Of a stretch of DNA of 64,000 nt, positions 52,319-61,344 are shown one piece after another. Where the stretch lies: contig JALNYU010000017.1 of the NCBI GenBank assembly GCA_023229645.1, positions 15,399-79,398 of the forward strand. Direction: 5' to 3'. The stretch comes from Nevskia sp. (GTDB lineage: Bacteria; Pseudomonadota; Gammaproteobacteria; Nevskiales; Nevskiaceae). The translations under genes and the position numbers were made by a program. The stretch's first letter is position 1. The number at the start of each line of letters is the position of its first letter. The notes below the pieces were generated by a model that was given only the letters and a program-made list of their open reading frames with translations, ran no database searches and had not been told where the DNA came from.

Positions 52319-52460
52319 CGCATCACTCCTTTGAACACGTTGAGGTTTTGCCTACATTGCGCGCAGTATGTCCGAACGGACGCTCGGCTGGCAGCGCGCT
52401 ACAAAAATAAATTCGTCGTTGTCCGCACCGTCCATCACTATTCATTGAAGAGAACATTGC

Positions 52461-52742
52461 GTGTCTCCAAGTCAGCTTGATGCCCTGGGCTATGCCGCCG
52501 CCAGTTGCACTACCTTATCCTTTTTACCGCAAGCCTTACGTGTTTGGCGCTCGCGCTCCGGCGAAGACATCTCCGCCGCGATGTACGCCGTCTTCCTGTT
52601 CGGCGTTGGTTTGTGGACGGTCTACGGCTGGATGCTCGCCGCCTGGCCGATCGTCATCGCGAACTGCGTTACCGCGCTGCTCGCAGGCTCGGTACTGTGG
52701 ATGAAGCGCTATTTCAGTGCCGTCAAAACTGGGCTGAAATAA
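52461..52742 (+). CDS. SemiSWEET/PQ-loop sugar transporter
   Basis: A 93-residue protein with three membrane segments and the PQ motif in LSFLPQALRVWRSRSGEDIS. Half-size bacterial SWEET homologues dimerise to carry sugars across the inner membrane. Start is GTG at 52461. It stands alone; no sugar operon is near. Confidence 0.85.
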   Translation: MSPSQLDALGYAAASCTTLSFLPQALRVWRSRSGEDISAAMYAVFLFGVGLWTVYGWMLAAWPIVIANCVTALLAGSVLWMKRYFSAVKTGLK

Positions 52743-52853
52743 CCCACTTCGCCAATCTATAACGTCTTCAGCCGTGATTCAAAGCCTTTTTGTCCAAACC
52801 AAGCTCGGTGCGACGAAAGGAGATAAGCCGATGTAGCGTATAGGAATACGGCT

Positions 52854-53402
52854 CTAGCGGGGTGATTTCGGGACGTCGATCCAAACAAAGCCATCGCGGT
52901 TTGGCATGCGAATTTTGGGCAGGGTTTCGGCGTTGATGTCGTCGTTTTCGCCGATTACACCGCTGAGATTGAGCAAATAGGCGGTGACCGCGTAAACCTC
53001 ATCGTTGCTGAGCGTACCCGGCGCAGTCATCGGCATTGCGCGGCGGGTGAAGTCGAACAAGGTTGTCGCAAACGGCCAGTAGTTATCGACGGCGGGGTCT
53101 GGCTCGGGGCCGGTTAACGGGCCGTGGCTAATTAACTGCCCACCGCTGCCGCCACGCCCGGCGCTGCCGTGGCAGGCAGTGCACTGCGCGTCATAGACTT
53201 TCCTGCCGTCAACGGCGTTGCCGTGGCCTGCTGGTAGGCCGCGGCCATCGGGATAAATGCTGGGATAGGGCAGCGCAGCCTCGGTGTTGGGCAGCACTTG
53301 GCCGAGATTGGGCCCGGCGATTTTGCCGCCCGCAGCGGCCGCTGGCAGCGCCAGTGTCATCAGCAGCAACACGGCGACGTAACGGCTTTCAGGCATAGAC
53401 AT
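52854..53402 (-). CDS. Periplasmic c-type cytochrome (sulfite dehydrogenase subunit)
   Basis: A 182-residue monohaem cytochrome with a signal peptide (about 1-24) and the haem site CTACH followed by a distal methionine region (RRAMPMTAPGTLSNDEVYAV). It overlaps the 3' end of the molybdoenzyme gene upstream, so it is the likely electron acceptor of that enzyme, like SoxD/SorB. ATG at 53402 with GGAGA upstream is preferred; the ATG at 53396 is possible. Confidence 0.82.
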   Translation of the reverse strand: MSMPESRYVAVLLLMTLALPAAAAGGKIAGPNLGQVLPNTEAALPYPSIYPDGRGLPAGHGNAVDGRKVYDAQCTACHGSAGRGGSGGQLISHGPLTGPEPDPAVDNYWPFATTLFDFTRRAMPMTAPGTLSNDEVYAVTAYLLNLSGVIGENDDINAETLPKIRMPNRDGFVWIDVPKSPR

Positions 53403-54669
53403 GGCTGAGTTCTCCGTCGCTATCGAGCGCCCAGGCGACAATCGCATTGTAGTGAAAATAGCCGGCGCGGCCGCGCTCGGCGATCAATTTTGTGCGCTCC
53501 GGTTGGACGTTGCCAGCCTCATCAGTGGCGCGGCTTTTCAGCACGGCAGCTTGGCCGCGCCACTGCCACGGTAGGCGGAAGCGCGTGAAACACTGTGGTA
53601 GCACCGGCGTTTGTAATTCGGCCTGCGTCCAGGTTTTGCCGCCATTCACCGAGATCTCTACTTTTTTGATGCGGCCGTGGCCCGACCACGCGAGGCCGCG
53701 CAGTTCGTGCAGACCTCTGCTCAGTACGGCGCCGGGCGAGGGCGTCGTGATCAGCGATTTCACGCCCATGACAAACGTAAACTGACGCGCTTTACCGTCC
53801 GGTTGTAGCTCGGTGTAGCGGCTGGTTTCATTGCGCGCCATCACCGGCTCGCGGCTGAGTTCGATGCGGCGCAGCCATTTGACGTTCAAAACGCCTTCCC
53901 AGCCGGGGACTAGCAAGCGCAGCGGGTAACCATTTTCCGGCCTTAGCCGCTCGCCGTTCTGGTACAGCGCGAGCAGGCAGTCGTCCGTCGCTTTATGTAG
54001 CGGCAGCGAGACGTTCATCGCGATTGCGTCCGCGCCTTCGAGCACCAGCCAGCGCGCCTCGGGCGCAACACCGGCTTCGTCGAGGATGGTTGATAGCGGC
54101 ACGCCGGTCCATTCGCTGCACGAGGCCATGCCGTGCAAGTAGCCCGCTTTGGTCTGCAGCGGTTCCAGGTTCCAGCCGGCGTTGCTATTGCCGCCGCACT
54201 CAATGAACGCGAGGCGCGTGCGCAGCGGGTAACGGAGTAAATCGGCGATTGAAAAACTGAGCGCGCGCTGTGTTAAACCGTGCACCAGCAGGCGGTGCTG
54301 GTCGGCCGGAATCTGCGGTACGCCGTTGTGGTGGCGCTCAAAGTGTAAGCCGCTCGGCGTGATGATGCCTTCCAGTTCGTGCAGCGGCGTCCAAGACACG
54401 CCGTTGCCGGGCACTTGCCGGTTCGGCGTGATCCAACGGATGACTTTTCGCTCTTGTTCCGACGGCTGGCCGTAGTTCGTAAGCGGTGCACCCGGCGTGT
54501 GCAGCCACGGCAGCGGCGGTTCCGCAGCGCTGAGTTTGCCGCCGGTGGTGGCCGCCGTTAGTGCCAGCCCGCCCTGCAAAAAGGCGCGGCGATTCAGCCC
54601 GCTCGGGTTGGCACCCGGCGCCACCCCGGTCGGGATCGTCGGCGTTGATATTTTTTTTCGCCGTGTCAT
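53389..54669 (-). CDS. soxC: Sulfite dehydrogenase molybdopterin subunit (SoxC-like)
   Basis: A 426-residue Mo enzyme of the sulfite oxidase family. A twin-arginine signal (LNRRAFLQGGLAL) directs export. The Mo-binding Cys is in AFIECGGNSNAGWN; the C-terminal Mo-co dimerisation domain has SGHGRIKKVEISVNGGKTW. GGAGGAG lies before the ATG at 54669. The gene pairs with the cytochrome c gene, but no soxXYZAB genes are near, so sulfite detoxification is more likely than full thiosulfate oxidation. Confidence 0.88.
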   Translation of the reverse strand: MTRRKKISTPTIPTGVAPGANPSGLNRRAFLQGGLALTAATTGGKLSAAEPPLPWLHTPGAPLTNYGQPSEQERKVIRWITPNRQVPGNGVSWTPLHELEGIITPSGLHFERHHNGVPQIPADQHRLLVHGLTQRALSFSIADLLRYPLRTRLAFIECGGNSNAGWNLEPLQTKAGYLHGMASCSEWTGVPLSTILDEAGVAPEARWLVLEGADAIAMNVSLPLHKATDDCLLALYQNGERLRPENGYPLRLLVPGWEGVLNVKWLRRIELSREPVMARNETSRYTELQPDGKARQFTFVMGVKSLITTPSPGAVLSRGLHELRGLAWSGHGRIKKVEISVNGGKTWTQAELQTPVLPQCFTRFRLPWQWRGQAAVLKSRATDEAGNVQPERTKLIAERGRAGYFHYNAIVAWALDSDGELSHVYA

Positions 54670-54714
54670 GGTCTCTCCTCCTACTGACGCCGCCGGTGGT
54701 CCGGCGGTCACACG

Positions 54715-57129
54715 CTATACCGCAACCGGCCGCAACGAAAAGAGTCGGTATTGCCCGTAGCGCTTCGCCAGTTCGATCTCACCGGCGTATTCGGCAACAA
54801 ATCGCTCGGGCGCTTCGAGTGCGAGGCGCGCCGCGAATGCCTCTGTGACGAAAATCATGCCGGGCGGCGTCACCGGTTCGATGCGCGCCGCAAACGACAG
54901 CTGCGAGCCGAAATACACCGGCGTGTTCTCAACTGGATCGATCCCCGCATAAACCGGTGCGTAGTGCGCGGCGAGGCGCAATTCCAGCTGCGCCAGCGTG
55001 CCGTCGAGCTGCGGCCGCAGCTGTTCGATCGCGGCGTGGATTTCGACCAAGAGATCGGCCGCCGACTCGGCGTCGGCGGTGACGATATGCACGGCGTCGC
55101 CCCAGGTGTGCTGGCGCAGAATTTTCGCCTGCGCGCGCTTGAGGACATCGGCAATCGCCCCAAAGTGCAGGGTCTGGAAGCGGGGCATTTCGGCCTCGCT
55201 CAAGCGGCTGAAGCCGGTGAAGTCGGCGAAGATCGTCCCCACAAATTGCCGCGCGAACGTCACCGCACTGGTTGGCGCGGGCGGGGTATTCGCGGCGCAG
55301 CGGCGGTTCAGCACGGCGTCGGCTTCTTCGTCGCTGAGCAGACGGGCATCGTCGTTTAGGGCCAATACCTGCCAGCCGCAGCCCAGCCTTTTTGCCGTGA
55401 GTTTGGATAAGCCCAGCGCGACGGTTGCGACATAGTCGGCGAGGCGGTGGCTTTCCTCGTCGAGAAAGCCATTGGCGACTGAAACCTCGTCCGCGCGCTG
55501 CAAACACCGGTGCAGGCGCTGCGCGGTGAGGTCGTCATAACGCGTGCGCCAGGCTTCGAGCAACGTTGCTTTCGGAGCTGACAAAATCAAATGCAGGCGG
55601 CTGTCGAATTTGGCGAGTGCTTCGACGACGCCGAGGTCAGCCGGTGCGATGAGGGTGGCAAATACGAACGCTGCGTGCACGGCCGGCATCACACCAACTT
55701 CTGGCGAGCAGCGCAGCGCGCAAACCACCGGCGCCAGTGTCAGGTGATCGAGTAGCGCGGTATCGATTGCGTGATGCCGGCAGATCAGCCGCAGCTGCGC
55801 GGCGGCACGGCTGCGGACGTTGACGTTGCCGCGCAGCAATTGGTTGGCGCGACGCAGGTTGGCGCCGCAGCCGTCGAGATCTTGCAGTAGCAACAGCGCT
55901 TCGGCGGCGGTGACGCAGCGGTAGTAGTCATCCGTTTCATCGGCGGGGAGGGCTGCGCGCGTTTGCGCCAACGCTGCCTGTGCCAGCGTTGCCGACTGCA
56001 CCGCCTCGCCGCCGAGCAAGAACATCGTGGCCGCGTTAATCGCCGGGAAATAGCCACCGGTACGCTGAAATGCCGCGTGATAGGCGGCGCCGGAGCGCAG
56101 AAACAGTGCGCGGTCGGCACGGCGGCTCAGCGCAAGGTCTTTCAGCAATCGGCCTTCAAGCGCCAACCAATCTTCGCCCAGCTCGTGTTCGGCGAGTTGC
56201 AGCTGGTAGTAGCGTTGCAGGCCAAGTTGCGTGCTGCCGGCGTTTGCCAGCGCTAGCACCGAGAGATAGTCCAACGTTCGCGAGGTCACGCCGCTGGCTT
56301 TTGCCCTTACCGTTTGGTCGTAGGCTTGCAGGTAATTGCCGGCTTTGAGCGCCTGTCGGCACTGCCGGATGTGTTCGACGAGTGCGTCTTCAGCGTCAGC
56401 GGCGGTCGGCATGGGCGCCGATGCGGGCGCCGGCATTGCCTGAGGATCGACGATGTGCAGCGCGCGCCGCGCGTGCCGAGCGGTTCGCAGCGCCAAGGTC
56501 GAGAATTCAGCCGGGATTAGCGACGGATTGCGTCGCCATTCAACCACCTCAGCGGTGCCGCCCGGCAGTTGCGGGCTTTGTCCGCGCAGCACGGCGAGCA
56601 GTTGCTCGGGTTGTTCCGCGAGACAGGCGGCGAGGCGGCGGTACTGCGCTTGCCGGAAGCCCTGATCCGCCAGCTCGGCGTGCGCGTAAGACGGCGGCAG
56701 CAGGTCAACCACCGTTTCGCAGGCGGCCAGCGCCGTGCTGATCGCTTTTTGCACGTCATCAAGCCCGCAGGCGTCTACCGAGACGCCATTTTCGCGTGCT
56801 TTGATCAACCAGTCGCTGATCAAGGTATTCACCGGCAACGGCAGCAATGCAACCGCCCGGTAAGCGATGCCGGCGCGGCGCAACCACGTGGCGCAGACGC
56901 GCTGAAAGAGCAAGTCGGCCCCCGGTGCGAGGCAGCTGATCAGCGTAACCGTCAGCCTATCGCGCCCGGAAAACAACGCCGGCAGCACAGTTTTTTCGAG
57001 CTGCGTCGTAGCCTGAGCTTGTTCTTGCGCCGAAAGCAGCAAATGGCCGGTGCCGCCAAGCAAAACATGGCCGGAATCTGCGGTGGGCAAGCTGAGCAGC
57101 CAATCCGCGAGCTTGAGCTTGCGCAGCAC
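54715..57129 (-). CDS. Multidomain class III nucleotide cyclase (SLOG-like, TPR, cyclase)
   Basis: From GTG at 57129 (six bases after the smr stop) about 804 residues. Residues 22-150 look like a SLOG/Rossmann sensor (VLLGGTGHLLLSAQE, ISCLAPGADLLFQRV, VALLPLP). A TPR-rich middle follows (about 245-450), and the C-terminal part is a class III cyclase with metal-binding Asp636 in FADFTGFS and Asp678 in TWGDAVHIV, then GSQLSFAARIEPVTPPG. Where most cyclases have VN before LAAR this one has LS, so the transition-state Asn is a Ser. It may make cAMP, cGMP or another cyclic nucleotide. Substrate and input signal are unknown. Confidence 0.72.
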   Translation of the reverse strand: MLRKLKLADWLLSLPTADSGHVLLGGTGHLLLSAQEQAQATTQLEKTVLPALFSGRDRLTVTLISCLAPGADLLFQRVCATWLRRAGIAYRAVALLPLPVNTLISDWLIKARENGVSVDACGLDDVQKAISTALAACETVVDLLPPSYAHAELADQGFRQAQYRRLAACLAEQPEQLLAVLRGQSPQLPGGTAEVVEWRRNPSLIPAEFSTLALRTARHARRALHIVDPQAMPAPASAPMPTAADAEDALVEHIRQCRQALKAGNYLQAYDQTVRAKASGVTSRTLDYLSVLALANAGSTQLGLQRYYQLQLAEHELGEDWLALEGRLLKDLALSRRADRALFLRSGAAYHAAFQRTGGYFPAINAATMFLLGGEAVQSATLAQAALAQTRAALPADETDDYYRCVTAAEALLLLQDLDGCGANLRRANQLLRGNVNVRSRAAAQLRLICRHHAIDTALLDHLTLAPVVCALRCSPEVGVMPAVHAAFVFATLIAPADLGVVEALAKFDSRLHLILSAPKATLLEAWRTRYDDLTAQRLHRCLQRADEVSVANGFLDEESHRLADYVATVALGLSKLTAKRLGCGWQVLALNDDARLLSDEEADAVLNRRCAANTPPAPTSAVTFARQFVGTIFADFTGFSRLSEAEMPRFQTLHFGAIADVLKRAQAKILRQHTWGDAVHIVTADAESAADLLVEIHAAIEQLRPQLDGTLAQLELRLAAHYAPVYAGIDPVENTPVYFGSQLSFAARIEPVTPPGMIFVTEAFAARLALEAPERFVAEYAGEIELAKRYGQYRLFSLRPVAV

Positions 57130-57134
57130 GGCGG

Positions 57135-57698
57135 CTAACGCTCGGTCTTGCCCGTCGTTGCGCGTAGAAGAACGTAGACCGCGCCCGTGCCGCCGTCGTG
57201 CGGACGGGCAGAACAGAAAGCGAGCACATCCTTGCGCCGGCGCAGCCAACCATCGAGCAATGTTTTGATCACGGGGCCGGTATTGGGCGAGCGATTGCCC
57301 TTACCGTGGACGATGCGGACGCAGCGCACGTCGTGATCCTGGCAATCAGCGAGAAATTCGCTGACCGCCGCGTGTGCGGCATTGCGGTTCAGGCCGTGCA
57401 GATCAAGATCGGCCCGCACCCGGTACGCGCCGCGGCGTAGCCGGCGCCAGACGCCGTCTTGAATGCCATCGGCGCGGAAGCTCAGTGTGTCACCGCTTTC
57501 GATCAGCTCGGGCTCAAACATGCCGTAGAGCAATTCCTCGACCACCGCGCGTTCATCGGCCTCGGCGTTGCGCGCGCGCGGCGGCGGCGTCTTCCGCTCC
57601 GGCGGCAGGCGATCGGACGACGCCCGCGGCTGAACATCGGCCATCGCATCGCGAAAGCTCAGGTCGTTTGCCGGATCGGTTTTGGAATTCGACGCCAT
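57135..57698 (-). CDS. Smr-domain protein
   Basis: A 187-residue protein: a charged, disordered N-terminus (about 1-60) and a C-terminal Smr domain with DLDLHGLNRNAAHAAVSEFL, VRIVHGKGNRSPN and FCSARPHDGGTGAVYVLLR. Small MutS-related domains bind or nick branched DNA or act on RNA (SmrB cleaves mRNA at collided ribosomes). The ATG at 57698 is preferred to one at 57722. It is followed at once by the cyclase gene and divergent from surE. Confidence 0.85.
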   Translation of the reverse strand: MASNSKTDPANDLSFRDAMADVQPRASSDRLPPERKTPPPRARNAEADERAVVEELLYGMFEPELIESGDTLSFRADGIQDGVWRRLRRGAYRVRADLDLHGLNRNAAHAAVSEFLADCQDHDVRCVRIVHGKGNRSPNTGPVIKTLLDGWLRRRKDVLAFCSARPHDGGTGAVYVLLRATTGKTER

Positions 57699-57757
57699 GC
57701 GGGCATCATAGCCTGCCAACACGTAAACTAATTTGGATTTTCCAAAAGCACATTCCG

Positions 57758-58504
57758 ATGCGGATCTTATTGTCGAACGACGACGGTTACACAGCCCCCG
57801 GGCTGCTGTGCCTTGCAGAATATTTACGCCGAGAGCACCAGGTTGATGTGGTGGCGCCGGATCGCAACCGTAGCGGCGCCAGCAACTCGCTGACGATCGT
57901 CAACCCGCTGCGTTTGCAACGGCAGCCGGACGGCACAATCTGTGTTGACGGCACGCCCACCGACTGCGTCCATTTGGCGCTAACCGGTCTGATCAAAGAA
58001 ACGCCGAATATGGTTGTTTCCGGCATCAATAACGGCCCGAATTTGGGCGATGACACGCTCTATTCCGGCACGGTTGCCGCGGCGATGGAAGGCCGCCATC
58101 TTGGCTTTCCGGCGATCGCCGTATCGTGCAATTCGCACGACCCGAAGCACTATGAAACCGCCGCGCAAGTGACATTGCGGTTGGTCGAGCGGCTGCGCCA
58201 AGAGCCGCTACCGGGCGATACGATTTTGAACGTCAACGTGCCGGACGTGCCGTTCGAGGCCTTGAAAGGCTACGAAGTAACGCGGCTTGGCAATCGCCAC
58301 CGCTCCGAACCCGTTGCTGAAGCGCTAGACCCGCGCGGCCGGCCGATTTACTGGATCGGTGTTGCCGGTGCCGAGTCTGACTTCGGGCCGGGCACGGACT
58401 TCCATGCGGTTGCCAACCAGCGCGTGTCGATCACGCCGCTGCTGGTCGATCTCACACGTCACAGCCTGCTCGACCGGCTCGGTGCCTGGGCTAAGGCACT
58501 GTGA
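57758..58504 (+). CDS. surE: 5'/3'-nucleotidase SurE
   Basis: Metal-dependent nucleotidase important in stationary phase. The 248-residue protein begins MRILLSNDDGYTAPGLLCL with the metal-binding Asp8/Asp9, then VVAPDRNRSGASNSLT, DGTPTDCVHLAL and VSGINNGPNLGDDTLYSGTV. Its stop overlaps the GTG of pcm (GTGA). Confidence 0.96.
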   Translation: MRILLSNDDGYTAPGLLCLAEYLRREHQVDVVAPDRNRSGASNSLTIVNPLRLQRQPDGTICVDGTPTDCVHLALTGLIKETPNMVVSGINNGPNLGDDTLYSGTVAAAMEGRHLGFPAIAVSCNSHDPKHYETAAQVTLRLVERLRQEPLPGDTILNVNVPDVPFEALKGYEVTRLGNRHRSEPVAEALDPRGRPIYWIGVAGAESDFGPGTDFHAVANQRVSITPLLVDLTRHSLLDRLGAWAKAL

Positions 58505-59184
58505 CGGCAGGCGTGCATCCGCACAGCCGCGGTCTCGGTTTAACCTCCCCGGTGAGCCGGGCGCGGATGATCGACGAACTGCGGCAGCAGGGCGTTTCCG
58601 ATGAGCGCGTACTGGCGGCGATGCTGAAAATCCCGCGCCACGAGTTCGTTGAAGAAGCCTGGCGCGGCGAAGCCTACCGCAGCAAATCGCTGCCGATTGG
58701 CTTGGCCCAAACGCTATCGCAACCGTATGTCGTCGGCTTGATGACGCAGCTGCTGCTGGAACCCTCGGCGGAATGCGCGGCGCGCAAGAACGTGCTCGAA
58801 GTTGGTACCGGCAGCGGTTATCAGACGGCGGTGTTGGCGGAAGTGGTGGAGCGGGTATATTCGGTCGAGCGTTTGAAGGCTTTGTCCGAAATCGCGCGAA
58901 ACCGCCTGCAGGGGTTGCGTTACCGCAACGTGCATTTCGGTTACGCCGACGGTACCGCCGGCTGGGCGGCGCACGCCCCGTACGATGCGATCATCGTCAC
59001 CGCTGCTGCCAGCGAAGTGCCCAAGGCGCTGCAGGAGCAGTTGGCGCGCGGTGGGCGGTTGGTGATCCCCGTCGGGCCGCCGAATCAGCAGGTGTTACGG
59101 GTAGTGGACCGCGTTGGCGCGCGCTTTCAAAGTCGCGATGTCGCCGCCGTTAGCTTCGTGCCGCTGCTCGAAGGCAAGGCCTGA
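58501..59184 (+). CDS. pcm: Protein-L-isoaspartate O-methyltransferase
   Basis: Repairs isoaspartyl damage in proteins. The 227-residue protein has RHEFVEEAWRGEAYRSKSLPI-type N-terminal region, QTLSQPYVVGLMTQLL, the SAM motif VLEVGTGSGYQTAVLAE and the post-I motif YDAIIVTAAASEVPKAL. Start is GTG at 58501, overlapping surE. Confidence 0.95.
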   Translation: MTAGVHPHSRGLGLTSPVSRARMIDELRQQGVSDERVLAAMLKIPRHEFVEEAWRGEAYRSKSLPIGLAQTLSQPYVVGLMTQLLLEPSAECAARKNVLEVGTGSGYQTAVLAEVVERVYSVERLKALSEIARNRLQGLRYRNVHFGYADGTAGWAAHAPYDAIIVTAAASEVPKALQEQLARGGRLVIPVGPPNQQVLRVVDRVGARFQSRDVAAVSFVPLLEGKA

Positions 59185-59195
59185 GCGCACAGCCC

Positions 59196-59786
59196 ATGCA
59201 GGTTTTTCAAGATTGGCTGGCGTTGTGGCTTGCGCAAATTGGCTACCTCGAAATTTTTCTGTTGATGGCCTTGGAGTCCAGCCTGTTTCCGGTGCCTTCG
59301 GAGCTGGTGATGATTCCCGCTGGCTATCTCGCAAAAACCGGCAAACTCGATCCGGCGCTGGCAATCGCGGCAGGTGGCGCTGGCTCCTTACTCGGCGCCA
59401 GCTGCAATTACCTGCTCGGTCGCTATGTTGGTCGCGCGTTTCTGCTCCGTTACGGCAAGTATCTGCTGATTAATGCAGACAAATACCACGAGGCCGAGGC
59501 GCTCTTTCTGCGCAATGCCTATGTGGCTACATTCGTCGGCCGGCTATTGCCGGTGGTGCGCCATCTGATCTCCATTCCCGCCGGCGTGTTCGGCATGCAG
59601 CCGTTATCGTTCGCCGCGATCACGCTAGCCGGTGCCACGCTGTGGTCGGCAATACTGGTTGCTGCCGGTTATTATTTCGGCGAAGCCGCAGTCCAGGTAT
59701 TCAGCCGCTATACCCATGAGTTGACACTCGCGGTAGTCGCCGCAATCGTCGCTTTTGGAATCTGGTTTCTATTCCGAAAACGCTGA
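59196..59786 (+). CDS. DedA-family membrane protein
   Basis: A 196-residue protein with about five membrane segments and the DedA pattern LESSLFPVPSELVMIPAGYLA, GSLLGASCNYLLGRYVGR and FVGRLLPVVRHLISIPAGV. DedA proteins flip lipids such as undecaprenyl phosphate or phosphatidylethanolamine. It lies between pcm and nlpD, as YqaA-like DedA genes often do, and overlaps nlpD by one base (TGATG). Confidence 0.9.
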   Translation: MQVFQDWLALWLAQIGYLEIFLLMALESSLFPVPSELVMIPAGYLAKTGKLDPALAIAAGGAGSLLGASCNYLLGRYVGRAFLLRYGKYLLINADKYHEAEALFLRNAYVATFVGRLLPVVRHLISIPAGVFGMQPLSFAAITLAGATLWSAILVAAGYYFGEAAVQVFSRYTHELTLAVVAAIVAFGIWFLFRKR

Positions 59787-60616
59787 TGTATAGATCTGCA
59801 AGGATGCTATATACAAGGCGTCGAACAGGTGGCTTAGCGCTCGCGTGTGTGACTGCCTTGGTGCTGGCTGCGTGCAGCACCCCTGGGCCAGAACCGGCTA
59901 CCGGCAAACATTCTGCAGTCGTAAGCCGGCAACCCACGCCGAGCAAGCCGACCTACGGCGAAACCTATGTTGTTTCCCGTGGCGATACGCTCTATTCAAT
60001 CGCGTTCCGAAATCAACTCGACTACCACGACCTCGCCGATTGGAACGGCATCGGCCGCGATTATCTAATCGTGCCTGGGCAAGTGCTGCGACTCTCGCCA
60101 CCGGGGCGCTCGCCGTTGCCAGGCTCCGTTCCAGCGCCGACTAGCGCCAGCACCTCACCGCAGATTCGTAAAGTTTCGCCGCCCCCAGCGGCCGTAGCGT
60201 CGGCCCCCGCCGCGAAGGCGGCCACCAACGAAGCGATCAGCACGGCGTCCGGCGAATGGGAATGGCCAACACGCGGTGAGAATCTACTGCGGAAATTCGA
60301 TGCCGACGGCAACAAAGGCCTCGATATCGGCGGCGAACTGGGGCAGATCGTCATCGCCAGCCGCAGCGGCAAAGTGGTGTACAGCGGCAGTGCATTAAAA
60401 GGCTACGGCGAGCTGATCATCATCAAACACGATGAAGACTATCTCACCGCCTACGGCTACAGCCGGCGCCGCCTTGTTATGGAAGGCGACACCGTAGCCG
60501 CCGGCCAACCCATCGCCGAACTCGGCCTCGGCCCCGAACAAAGGCCGCTGCTACATTTTGAAATCCGCAATAAAGGCCGGCCGGTTGATCCGTTGGCGTT
60601 GCTGCCAAAGCGCTAA
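59786..60616 (+). CDS. nlpD: Lipoprotein NlpD (amidase activator)
   Basis: A 276-residue outer-membrane lipoprotein: lipobox LVLAAC, LysM domain (YVVSRGDTLYSIAFRNQLDY), Pro/Ala-rich linker and an M23/LytM domain (GNKGLDIGGELGQIVIA, LLHFEIRNKGRPVDPLALLP). The zinc ligands of active M23 enzymes are absent (NKGLD instead of HxxxD; YGY instead of HxH), as in Escherichia NlpD, which activates the amidase AmiC. A candidate partner amidase is encoded at 25474. The usual next gene, rpoS, is not here. Confidence 0.92.
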   Translation: MYRSARMLYTRRRTGGLALACVTALVLAACSTPGPEPATGKHSAVVSRQPTPSKPTYGETYVVSRGDTLYSIAFRNQLDYHDLADWNGIGRDYLIVPGQVLRLSPPGRSPLPGSVPAPTSASTSPQIRKVSPPPAAVASAPAAKAATNEAISTASGEWEWPTRGENLLRKFDADGNKGLDIGGELGQIVIASRSGKVVYSGSALKGYGELIIIKHDEDYLTAYGYSRRRLVMEGDTVAAGQPIAELGLGPEQRPLLHFEIRNKGRPVDPLALLPKR

Positions 60617-60687
60617 CAATTTGGATGAGGGTGGGGCGGTGCTATGAGAATGGCTTTTCCCTAAAATTTGGACTAACAAGAACACCG

Positions 60688-61074
60688 ATGAAGACCCGGA
60701 TTTTATTTCTACTGGCCGCAATCGCACTACATGGCTGTGCTGCCCATCCAGTTGCCAATCCTCCAGCACGTAAAACAGTCGGATACTATGATCAGCTAAC
60801 GCATATCATCGCAGCTGGCGTCCGCTACCCAAGCAGGGCTCTGTTGGCAAATGAGCAGGGGACTTGCATTGTAAAAGTTGCCCTGCGTCGAGACGGGACG
60901 CTGATCAGTGCTGAAATTACGCAGTCCGCTGGATATGCGGATTTAGATCGGGAATGTCTGGCGGCGTCGCGCCGTGTTGACAAGTTCCCCGCTTTTCCAG
61001 AAAGCGTCTCGACTGAAATCGAAGAATTTATATTCGAGATGCCAATGAAATTTTCATTGCCTTCCGCCAAGTAA
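60688..61074 (+). CDS. TonB C-terminal-like small lipoprotein
   Basis: A 128-residue protein with a lipoprotein leader (ALHGCAAH, Cys17) and a TonB/TolA C-terminal-like fold: YPSRALLANEQGTCIVKVAL, then RDGTLISAEITQSAGYADLD and FPAFPES. It lacks the membrane anchor and Pro-rich stalk of TonB. It is more AT-rich than the core genes and lies at the border of the integron region; the 270 bases after it hold no gene I can support. Confidence 0.7.
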   Translation: MKTRILFLLAAIALHGCAAHPVANPPARKTVGYYDQLTHIIAAGVRYPSRALLANEQGTCIVKVALRRDGTLISAEITQSAGYADLDRECLAASRRVDKFPAFPESVSTEIEEFIFEMPMKFSLPSAK

Positions 61075-61344
61075 TAATCAAGCGATTTGTATCGAGGCTT
61101 GATCCGCCTAACTTGACCTCAAGTTTATTAGCAAATGCCTTGGGCGCTCCCAGGTGCCCGCTGTCGAGCTGACTCAAATGCGGTAATTCATCGGCTACGA
61201 TGTGTAACGCTACTCGGATCTAAGCGGCTGTAGCATTTCACCGGCTTTTGCCTTTCGGCTTGATCACACTGATTGTTTTACGCTGAATACAAAACACTCT
61301 GCGACCCAGTGAAGGCCGTTAGATAGCAAGATAGTGCAGCGGGT

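Noticed and set aside
61106..61324. GCCTAAC at 61106 and GTTAGAT at 61318 as a further attC left of intI
   Set aside because: The 219-base spacing is too long, no L''/L' pairing is visible, and the position on the 3' side of intI is not expected.
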